Shown: positions 55,600 to 64,000 of the stretch, one piece after another | How positions within the stretch are numbered: position 1 is the first letter of the stretch | Layout: every line of letters starts with the position of its first letter | Source: Prostheceraeus crozeri | Lineage: Eukaryota; Platyhelminthes; Polycladida; Euryleptidae | Direction of reading: 5' to 3' | Length of the DNA stretch: 64,000 bases | Assembly (NCBI GenBank): GCA_907163375.1 | Contig: CAJQUW010011247.1 | Coordinates: 1 to 64,000, forward strand | Translations under genes and position numbers: made by a program | Notes under the pieces: model-generated | Told to the model about the DNA's origin: nothing | Databases searched by the model: none | Seen by the model: the letters and a program-made list of their open reading frames with translations, nothing else

Positions 55600-56180
55600 T
55601 TAAATGGCGTCTCACATGTAAACGAAGGCAGATACGAACAAGCCGATTCTTTCACTGAATTTGTCTCACTCTTAGCTTTCAAACGAGCTATCGCACGACA
55701 AAATCCGTCCACTGGAAGCAAGCCGTCCAGGGGGGGGGACGTCAGCCGAAAATTTTTTCTCTCCGATTTCGCTGGAAACATCCTTCCTAACCCAAAATTT
55801 CACGTAGATTCCGAATCTGGCCTCCGTTTTCTCATCCGATGCTTCGTTTGGACGCTACACACCAAAAACATCACACACTATAGCCTCAAGACTAATCCTG
55901 GCGGTCGCCCACGTCAACCAGGCGGTCGGACCAACTCACCCGAGTCTCACACTCTGTCGTTGCAGAGGGGGGGGGGACGTCAGCGAACATGTTGTGAACG
56001 TGGACCCACCCGGCCGGCACACCACGACAGACCACAACCTCTGTCGTTCCAGAGGGGGGGGGGGACTCAGACACGAAGCACCACGGCGGCCGACCACGAC
56101 ACTCTGCCGTGCCAGAGGGGGGGGGACGCAGCGATGGCCGCCATCTTGCGCGGTCCAGAAGTGGAGTTTTGCTTACTACT
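55600..56180. repeat. Right terminal inverted repeat of Polinton A
   Basis: Complement of the left end, terminating GCTTACTACT. It keeps one partial satellite unit (55610-55740) instead of an array and has three G7-G11 tracts. The frame at 55960-56424 across the boundary is not a gene. Confidence 0.9.
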
Positions 56181-56186
56181 AGTGTT
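56181..56186. repeat. 6-bp target site duplication of Polinton A, right
   Basis: AGTGTT directly follows the terminal ACTACT, matching 32128-32133. Confidence 0.92.
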
Positions 56187-56288
56187 TTTTGGTTTAATAT
56201 CGACCTCGAACGGTGTGGGGTTATCCGTGCTGGATTTGAGCTCTATTTTAGTAGCGGAAAGCAGACTACCAAAAAGAACAGATTTTAA

Positions 56289-58870
56289 CCCTCGGGGGGT
56301 TTTCTGGGTCCACGTGAACCCATTTTTCCAGATCACTTGCTGTTATTTATTAAGTTTTCATTATTTATTATTGATATCACTGGACTTTATCTGTATCGAT
56401 ATGTCAATTATAACTGCCAAGTGAAAATGTATTAGCTGTTGTTTAAATAATTGCAATACATCGCAAACCTTTTAGTAAATCTATGGGTCCAGCTGGACCC
56501 AGTCACACTGATATAACAAAGGCCCGTATTCGTGAAACCAGATAAGGATTTCCCGTATCCTTAGCGACGCTATATCTTAGCCTTATCCTGACCGTCATAT
56601 TCGTGAAGGCAGCTATCGTCACGCGCTCACGATGTGTAGCATTTTTTCTATTTTTAGCCTTAACGCCATGCACTTCAAAGGCTGACAACTGGTCAGATTT
56701 TGGAGACGTTGAAATCACAGGCGCACTTGCAAACGATTCCATCGATTAGTTTGTCGATCTGCCCAGGCCGATTGGGCCGCCTCAACTCGCTGATACAATG
56801 CGAAACAGTAGATAATGAAGCATCGGAATAGCGGTAGTGCTTATTGGCTGCACACAGACACACGCACACTCCTTCCCTACACACAAAGACACACGGGATA
56901 ACGCAGCTGAAACTTCGCTTTGCTTCAAAGCTTTTGCTATCGTCGCTATTGTCGCACGCAGGTGCAACTGTGACGAACTAATGAAATCGATTTTGATGTG
57001 ACGCGTGAACAATGCTCCCTGCCTGCGCTTGGCTATGAGACCGCGCAGGCAGGCCGTTCTGTCATTACACCGCACTGCTGTTTTATGCTACGAGCGAAGA
57101 TGGCGGAACGCTCACAACGGAGCTCAAAAGTTGAAGCTTTGAGATTATTGAGGGGCGCGCAGGAAGACGTTCCCGAAGCTTCTTCATCTGCGAATGACAC
57201 GGAGGACTCCAGTGAATCATCTGGTTCATCTGATATCGATGAAAGTGACAATATTTCACCTTCTGATGACGACGTATCCATTAACCAAGCAATCGGCAAT
57301 AAGTGAATATTTCATCCGCTGATGGAGAGCAATGGACTTCTCTCCTACCTCAAGAACAGAGACGTGGCAGGGAGCGAAGAGAGAATCTGCTTAGACCAGC
57401 ACCAGGTCTTACAAGTTACTCTCTGCGGCATATTCGCGCGCCAAATACTATTATAAATAGCTGGGAAATTTTGTTTGATCACGATATGATGGAGACAATA
57501 CTAAAAGAGACAAATCGGCGAGGGAGATCTATCAAAGGTGCAGCATGGACGGACGCTTCGATGGAAGAAATGTTAGCCTTCATTGGCCTGTTATATCTAC
57601 GCGGCGTGTATCGTTCTCACATGGAGAGTACTGAAGAGCTGTGGTCGAAAGAACACGGAAGGCCCATCTTCAAAATAACAATGAGCCATTCAAGATTCAA
57701 AGAGTTACGTATCATGCTTCGTTTTGACAATCCTGAAACAAGGGCTGCTCGACAACTGCGAGACAAATTAGCAGCGGTTCGTCTTCTTTTGGATGGTTTC
57801 ACGAACAACTGTCAAAAATCGTATGTGCCTGGTGCATTTCTTACCGTTGATGAGGAACTATATCCTTTCAGAGGTCGCTGTGCATATAAGCAATATATGC
57901 CAAGCAAACCATCAAGGTATGGACTTAAGTTCTGGCTGTTGTGCGATGCCAACAATTATTTTTGTTACAATCTACAAATGTACACAGGCAAAGAAGACAA
58001 TCCCAGTCATCACGGACTTGGAGAACGTGTTGTCATGGATTTGACCAGCTCTCTAGAAAATTCTGGAAGACACATAACAACTGACAATTTCTTTACTTCT
58101 TTGAAGCTCGCACGCTCTCTCCGCTCAAAAGGCATGACTTTGTTAGGAACTCTGAGGAAAAACAGACGAGAAGTTCCTCCGCAGATGAAGAATCTACAGG
58201 GCCGTGCTGTTTACTCTTCAGATTTCCGATTCAACCTCGAAGATCAAACATGCCTCCTCAGTTACAAATGCAAGAAAAATGATTGTGTCCTTCTTTTGAG
58301 CACCTTCCATCAAGAGCCAGTTGTTGATCAACAGACTGACCGAAAGGTTCCAGAAATGATAAAAGACTACAATGCGACCAAAGGAGGTGTAGATAAAGCT
58401 GACCAAATGGTGGCGACATATACGGTGAAATACATCAGCCGAAGATGGCACACAATCGTGTTTTGCAACCTCTTGGATTTGTGTGGGATAAATGCATATG
58501 TGTTGAATTGCGAAATTGATCCTCATTGGGGAAGAGACAAGCCTCACAAAAGAAGACAATTTCTGCGATGCTTAGGAGAGGAGCTGGTCAAGCCATTTTT
58601 GGAGTCAAAAGACGTGCCACGGCCAATCATCGAAGCAAAGGTGGATGTTGAGAGAGCAACACGAAAAAAAGACAGAGGTCAACTCTGCGGGTGGAAGAAA
58701 GATCGGAAAACTGAGAAAAACCTGTGCTCGGTGTGGGAATCACTGTTGTGATGAACATTCGAACTCTGTGACTCGTACTAATTGTGCTTGATTGTGAAAA
58801 TAAATCTTCTGGGTCCACGTGGACCCAGATTTTCACGAAATGGAATAGCGAATTTTAAACCTCCCGAGGG
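56289..58870 (+). mobile_element. piggyBac-type DNA transposon
   Basis: Ends CCCTCGGGGGG (56289) and CCTCCCGAGGG (58870) are flanked by TTAA on both sides (56285-56288, 58871-58874), the piggyBac signature; length 2,582 bp. Subterminal palindromes TGGGTCCACGTGAACCCA (about 56306) and TGGGTCCACGTGGACCCA (about 58810) and a related GGGTCCAGCTGGACCC (56486) are likely transposase sites. It lies about 100 bp to the right of Polinton A. The transposase is disrupted, so the copy is probably non-autonomous now. Confidence 0.92.
57100..58791 (+). pseudogene. piggyBac transposase with disrupted N- and C-terminal frames
   Basis: The main frame 57303-58751 (482 codons) carries the DDE_Tnp_1_7 domain with the Asp motifs FLTVDEELYPFRGRC, ITTDNFFTSLK and TKGGVDKADQM. 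An acidic N-terminal part (MAERSQRSSKVEALRLLRGA ... SDIDESDNISPSDDD) lies in a different frame, 57100-57306, ending in a stop where the main frame begins. Near the 3' end a one-base shift around 58711-58720 (A-run) removes the usual Cys-rich domain from the main frame; its KTCARCGNHCCDEHSNSVTR appears in the next frame and ends at 58791. So it is probably inactive, although the catalytic core is intact. Confidence 0.85.
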
Positions 58871-58874
58871 TTAA

Positions 58875-60995
58875 ATAGTGTCAGGGCTCTCGAATGCATA
58901 TGGACAACATTCAAAAGTTAAGGTACATATATTCAGTCAAATAAAAGTTCAAATAGGCATACCGAAAAGTACCCTTGTGAATTATTGGCAAGGCCAGTGA
59001 CCCATGGCAGGCCAGGGCAGGGAAGGATTTCTTTGAAGAATTTGGTTTGATTAGTTGCAACGATGGAAAATTCCAATAAATCCGGATTAGTTTGAAAATT
59101 CAAATAGCAGAAAGTAAGCATTGTTCTGAAATCAGATTTTGTGAATTAAGCAGTTTTATTTGACAACAACTGCAAGTGAATTCTGCAACGTGCGATTCAG
59201 CCTGAGAGTACATGAATATCTTACATGAATAATGATTCTATGAAATTCGATTCTGAAAAATGCGTATCTGAAGTAGATTTTTTAGACATCACTCATTATT
59301 CGCTGGTTACATGGTGTATAGAAAGTTTCAATTGTCCATTTTTCATGATGCAATTAACACAAACATGATGCATTTGATGATCTCATTTAATAAATTTTAT
59401 GTTCATCAGTTCAACTCTGAAAAATACGAATTTGAAGGTTTTTTGTTAGCCTAATTCATTGTGTTTATAAACTTAAAATTTTTGTTATTTATTGCGATGG
59501 TGTTTAAGAATGAATTGCATACTTCATTGATAAACGTAATTGTAATTGATTAGAATAGTAAAAATAAACAAAAAATGAAGCATGGACGCTGATCTAGAAT
59601 ATCGCTACTCAATTCACATCAACAATGATCTGTTGAAATTATTTTTATTTGAAATCACTTTCATATTTTCGGCGATGAGTCGAAATATGATCACCATCAT
59701 CGATGTTTCCCTCTGCTGCTTGTGTTGTATATCTAGGTGCTCTGAACTGAAAGCTCTGGACCATTCTATCAAAAAAGTCAAAATTAGCGTGACGTCAATG
59801 CAATTTGATTGGCATATTGCAACCCAACTGTTTCTAAAACATCACAGTAAATTCTCAATCATGTTCTCATCATGGCCTTTTTTATGATTTCAAAGAAACC
59901 CTTGACTAAAAGATTGAAATGATATCCATGCATTTCTTCCAATTGTTGTTATTGAATTTTCTCGCTCAGCTGACTATTCAACATCAGACAACCTAGGATG
60001 CATCTAGGGACGATCTGGATACAAGGACTTGATTAACTATTTTGCAAGTCCGAGTTTGATATATGAAGGTTGAAAAATCACTTAAGATGTTGGGTTGATC
60101 AATGGGTTGTTTTCCAGACTTTGTTCTCCGGGAGTAAAAGAAACTGCGCTGAAGCCATGTTCACTTTTAATGATCGTCTCTCTTGCGACTGTCTCACATA
60201 CATATCATGCAAGAATATTTGGTAAATCCATTTTTTGCACTTCATAATCGTCAGTACTTTTATTTCTGCACACACATTCCACTGATATTCACTGCCGTGA
60301 AGCAGCTTCAAGATTGTTTTGACGCTGAACTAAGCTTATTTTTCATATCTGTAGAATATGGACCTGGAATTAAAGGCATATTTCCATATTTCAGAAGCAA
60401 AGTCATCGTGCTGGACATCGAGCAACGAACAGACGTCAGTCTGAGATGAAGCATTTTAAAATATGACATCCTATATTCCTCGAACTTTTGATCTTACCAA
60501 GATACATGCGTCATCTTATTCAATACAACAACGTATGACATTACGAACTATTGCAATGAATTTAGGCCATTTAAAATAGGTCTATGGTCCTTCTTACACG
60601 TAGAACCAACCAGTTAAGATTGAATTCTCACAAATTGCTGACACTATGGACAAAGTACTGTCTGAGTTAAAGCGTCGACCATTCGATCGACGCATGTTGC
60701 GCGCCTACCCTTGCCAAAATCGTTACTCGCCCAAAAAAACGATGATAAGGCACCAAATATATATTTTGGTCTTCTTTCGACCTTCTTCAGTGGTGATGAA
60801 TACACAGTGATTTGTGTGTGGAGGCTATGGAGATTAAAATGCACCTTCAAGCAATCTGTCATGGATTTTGACATAAAAGATAAATAGCTTTATAATTAAA
60901 TTTGAATATGTTGCATTATGAGTAGTGAAATGAGTGTTTTAAAGGCAAAAATATTTTAAATCTAATATAAAAATATGATTTCTGGGGTGCTGACG
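58875..60995. other. Host DNA without recognisable genes
   Basis: About 2.1 kb, A/T-rich. The open frames (such as 59582-59887) resemble nothing known. If the kinase gene is on the plus strand this is still intron or downstream DNA; no kinase exon is seen. Confidence 0.45.
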
Positions 60996-61004
60996 TAGTC
61001 AGAT

Positions 61005-61130
61005 TTTTATGGAGCGTTGTGGTACTTTCAGTACGGATGCCCTTCCTGCCGACTTCCAATGATAGTTTCGGGATTCGGCTCCCTGGACCAAAAGAGAGGC
61101 CACGCACTTAATCACTGTGCCACGGATACT
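61005..61130 (-). repeat. tRNA-derived SINE, copy 2 (inverted)
   Basis: Complement of the 23595 SINE: GTGGCACAGTGATTAAGTGC head, then CGGCAGGAAGGGCATCCGTA and AAGTACCACAACGCTCCA. It is diverged by scattered substitutions. Confidence 0.75.
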
Positions 61131-61134
61131 ACGT

Positions 61135-61845
61135 TTTGAATAGAGCAACTGAAGTAATCATACAATGAGTATACAAAAATTGCATATGTATATTACTCAA
61201 CCTTGAAGCGTTTCGCAGCACTGATGACTTCCTTACTAAAGGGAAACCGGAAACTTAATAGCATGTTACATACATGTTGCTCATTGGTGCCTAAGTAAAT
61301 TCTTGTCATGCCTGTGAACTATTTTTTCTAATTTAATGTGTGAGTGGAATGAAAGATTCCTATCAAATCCCTGTCTTCAAGATTCTCCGTTTATGATAAT
61401 ATGATCGTTGCCGTGGTATCTTGGGTAACTTCCCTGTGTGCAAGACGCAAGATGATGTGATGAGTCACTGAGCTGTATGAGAGCTTAGGGAAGGAGAGAA
61501 TCTGTAGCGCGTCGAGAAAGTTGGAGAAAAGCTGTTTTCTGATAGGAATATCTGAAAAGAATGATGGTCAAATTACTTGGTTTCTATCTCCATCAACTTC
61601 ATTTCATTTACTGATTTTATAAAACTCTTTCGAATTTTGTAATAATACATGCATCAGCTTATGTTAATGTTAATAATACATTTTCTTACTCCTTGCCCTT
61701 CAATCCACAAATAAGCGGTAAATTAGCTGTCTTCTAATTAAGTAGGAAATATCTTCTAATTAAGTAGGATTTATTTATGCCATTTATCGTCAATTCTTCC
61801 ATCCGTGATGGGTTCGACGGTTTGCTTGTATGGCGGTTCTCCATT
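61135..61845. other. Host DNA without recognisable genes
   Basis: No coding or repeat signal recognised. Confidence 0.4.
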
Positions 61846-61849
61846 TTAC

Positions 61850-62290
61850 TCGTTTCTTTGCATCTTCTATGCGGATTCCGGACGTTTGAAGGTCTTCTCT
61901 GGCATTGTCGCTCTGTGTTTCATTTGGGTCGGTGAGCATTCACTTTCTTCGCAATTTTCAGACGTGTTTCAGCCACTGATTCTCTTCTCTGCTCTCCACT
62001 TGTCCATACAATCTTAGTCGTCGTCTTCTTATATCACTAAGAGGTTTCAGGTACATTCTTCTTCTGAACTCTTCGTTGGAAATGCATTCGAGAAGAGACT
62101 ATCGACATCCACCGGACCATTTCGAGTAGCTTCCAGCACTTTGATTTCATCGTCCAATTTTCGCTGTGAATACAACTTGCATGTGACTTATAGATGGCTG
62201 CCATCATCGGAAGTTCCGCTGACATGGATGTCAAAAAGGTACCGTATTCTGAAATCTGCACCAACTACTTCGAATCCTTGCTCTGACCGC
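61850..62290 (-). pseudogene. Very degenerate LINE C-terminal fragment
   Basis: On the minus strand, IRRRRLRLYGQVESREEN (about 62035-61982) and NAREDLQTSGIRIEDAK (about 61904-61855) match the pattern RRRLRWFGHV-x-R ... DNVREDLKxxGIxIEDA of non-LTR retrotransposon C-termini. Several stops and shifts lie between. The upstream limit is uncertain. Confidence 0.5.
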
Positions 62291-62469
62291 TGCGTTTGCT
62301 GCTTATCCAGTGTAAATGACAATTGGAGTAAATTAAGGATGTCGCATCAATAAAGGACAGGTCAACAAGGATGAAGCCTATAGAAATGATGATATGAATG
62401 GACAGTGGATTTACCAACTGGCTCTTTCTAATAAAGCCTTTGACTCTTATCCAGATTCGGCATGTGTTC

Positions 62470-63165
62470 ATCCAGCCAGACGGGCAACGTGTAAGTCCAT
62501 ATCAGCAACCTGCCCATCCAGACTTGCAGCGTTGATGTTGTTGTCGTTTTACCCGGCTCCGTCCAGCGGATAGGAGGCTTCGTATCAAGACAATATGAAG
62601 CGACACGCAGAGTAGGCAAATTAATGCCTATGGCTGGCGAGGAGTTGCCCGGGGAAGAGATGGCCATTTAGATAGCACCGGGGTGCTGCCATACCCAAGA
62701 CAAGACAAACTGTTCACATAGGCGAACAGTATTAATGGGGGGGGGGAGACAGCAACCCCAGTGCTCCCACCACACACCTTTCCTCCGAAGAGTGGCGGCG
62801 TCGGCCATCGCTGAGAGGACTTTGGACAATGCATAGTCAGATTTGCCACCGGGGAGGAAGCTCAAAGAGCTTTGTTGGATATCCCAGCAGCTAGGGTTCG
62901 GCTGTCAGGATTCCCGCAACATCAACTTAGTATAACCACTGAGGAAAGGTAACGAAAATAAAACATCAAACTGCCAACACCAGAGTTGTAGTGGCAAAGG
63001 CCCTTTCAGTCGCCTCCCACGACACGCAGGGGAACGTCGGTCCTATTCTATTCAAACCCAGGAACCGCACGGGAAGACTTGCAGCGTGTCAATCCAATTT
63101 GACAAATTGTGAATCCAGACGGGTAACGTATAAGTCCAGATCGGCAAATTTTCCATCCAAAATGA
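62470..63165. repeat. Two ~50-bp direct repeats about 640 bp apart
   Basis: CCAGACGGGCAACGTGTAAG (62474 and on) and CCAGACGGGTAACGTATAAG (63115 and on) are each followed by TCCA(T/G)ATC(A/G)GCAA and a further ATCCA. The sequence between is relatively G+C-rich with a G9 run at 62738 and has no clear gene. It may be a remnant of an unrecognised element. Confidence 0.4.
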
Positions 63166-63377
63166 CCGTGTGTTAACCCGATCTGGCTAAACTTCACCAT
63201 GCAATAAGTTAGCATCATTGTACACAGCTAATTCCCTAATGTTGTCTCCAGTCAGCAACTTAATTTTATGCAGTGAATTTTCAGACCAAGATTTTTTTAC
63301 ATGTGATTGAATTCATCGAAAAAATTGGTAGTTTAACGTCACTAATCTCCCTTACTGGGGGTTGGACGATGCTGAGA

Positions 63378-63520
63378 CATTCAGACTTAAATCTGGAGCG
63401 TTGTGATCTTTTAGTCCAGATGCCCTTCCTGACGACTTCCAATGAAACTTTCGGGGCTCTACCTCTGGACCGAAAGATCTCCAGGCCAAGCATTTAACCA
63501 CTGTGCCACGGAGACCACTA
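63378..63520 (-). repeat. tRNA-derived SINE, copy 3 (inverted)
   Basis: Complement reads GTGGTCTCCGTGGCACAGTG then GGTTAAATGCTTGGCCTGGA, the best preserved head of the three copies, followed by GGAAGTCGTCAGGAAGGGCA and ATCACAACGCTCCAGAT. Confidence 0.8.
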
Positions 63521-63524
63521 TGAT

Positions 63525-64000
63525 TGAATTCACAGAATGTGTAAATTTGATTTTGCTGCTAACTCTAAACTTTAAATTTTATATTAAACATGTCAACCTT
63601 TTTTTTGATTAACTTAACGTGTGTGTACCATTCTCCAGCGATATTGGCTGATAGTTTCCTCATAAAAGCATCCACCTGGGATACTGATGACTTCCGATAT
63701 TACTTTGGAAAAAAGCATCCTCGACTTATAATAGATTTCAGTCTGTATTACATTAATATATTGCGAACTTAACGATGCAGTCAGTCTACAAATGAGAATT
63801 ATATCGTTGATTTCGTGCTCCGGTTTCTCACAATTTAGTCTCATTTCCAGACGTCCCCGGAAATCGACTTTGCGATAATAAATTGGAATTCTCTCGCTTA
63901 TTTAAAAAATTGAATAGTGTTTGGCGAAGTTATTGATCTCTACTGCTGTAGTTTATGTTTTCCAAGCACTGAAGGTACTTTGATGTGTCCAGCAGTTTGT
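63525..64000. other. Host DNA without recognisable genes
   Basis: A/T-rich end of the window. No gene or repeat recognised. Confidence 0.4.

Larger units (their letters stand above)
32134..56180 (+). mobile_element. Polinton/Maverick element A, whole-looking, 24,047 bp
   Basis: Boundaries are set by terminal inverted repeats (AGTAGTAAGCAAAACTCC at the left, its complement at the right) and the AGTGTT target duplication. Parts in order: left terminal repeat, poly-G satellite, promoter with leader intron, zinc/coiled-coil gene, two small cassette genes, a minus-strand acidic gene, PolB, two large virion proteins, two PC4-like genes, TBP-like gene, adenain-like protease, major capsid candidate, basic core protein, integrase, a conserved 230-residue protein, packaging ATPase, a second basic protein, RING protein, PolB-N-like protein, exonuclease-like protein, second zinc protein, 235-residue protein, right terminal repeat. 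Every hallmark frame is open and the ends are clean, so the insertion looks recent and no obvious break is seen. It lies in the presumed kinase intron. Confidence 0.95.

Noticed and set aside
56511-56960. CCCGTATTCGTGAA...ATATTCGTGAAGGC segment as a nested MITE
   Set aside because: The two similar strings are about 80 bp apart in the same direction, and no terminal inverted repeats or target duplication could be seen.
1-64000. CRISPR array or prokaryotic operons
   Set aside because: Tandem repeats here are minisatellites or satellites without spacer structure, and gene content, introns and transposons are eukaryotic.

Overview
The window is eukaryotic and metazoan. It has short GT-AG introns, one recognisable host exon (start of an ACK/TNK2-type tyrosine kinase domain at 30237-30440), a tRNA-derived SINE, several non-LTR retrotransposon remnants, a Tigger/pogo transposon and a piggyBac transposon. 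Most of the coding capacity, however, belongs to Polinton/Maverick (adintovirus-like) elements. The species cannot be named from the sequence; the repeat mix would suit a marine invertebrate, which is inference only.

Layout. 1-12200: inner and terminal part of one Polinton (B) on the minus strand, cut by the window edge. It has a minisatellite (190-2700), an accessory block of six small minus-strand genes including two Arg-rich pX-like proteins (2758-5479), two further genes (6427-8226), a poly-G satellite (9475-11560) and a terminal inverted repeat ending at 12200. 12201-32127: about 20 kb of host intergenic/intronic DNA with LINE remnants, an intact-looking Tigger element (19469-21472), a SINE, a 200-bp fold-back repeat and the kinase exon. 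32134-56180: a whole-looking Polinton (A), 24,047 bp, with terminal inverted repeats starting AGTAGTAAGC and a 6-bp target duplication AGTGTT on both sides. Its first 6.4 kb is an inverted near-copy of 5596-12200. 56289-58870: a piggyBac element in TTAA, with a disrupted transposase. 58871-64000: host DNA with two more SINE copies and LINE debris.

Polinton A carries the full family set: protein-primed PolB, integrase with chromodomain, packaging ATPase, adenain-like protease, major capsid candidate, two large paralogous 'WEVG' virion proteins and small basic core-type proteins. Structural genes lie mostly on the minus strand. Around them are parts I do not know as standard: a two-repeat TBP-like protein (47165-47710) beside two PC4-like paralogues (46464-47493), two RING-type zinc proteins, a stand-alone copy of the PolB N-terminal domain, a Cys-rich small ORF next to integrase, and a zinc/coiled-coil protein whose two copies in the window diverge in blocks.

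Regulation can be partly read. An octamer-type motif (ATGCAAA/T) sits just upstream of at least six structural-side genes. PolB and the outermost right-hand gene share a CCAAT/TATA/leader promoter and a first coding exon consisting only of the start codon. A ~140-bp module followed by TATA precedes each small left-hand gene and behaves like the boundary of exchangeable gene cassettes. In element B, GGACCC clusters precede three accessory genes. A ~195-nt hairpin-rich repeat sits inside the leader intron of the coiled-coil gene and could be a non-coding RNA. The most noteworthy system is the TBP plus PC4-like transcription cluster combined with shared promoter motifs.
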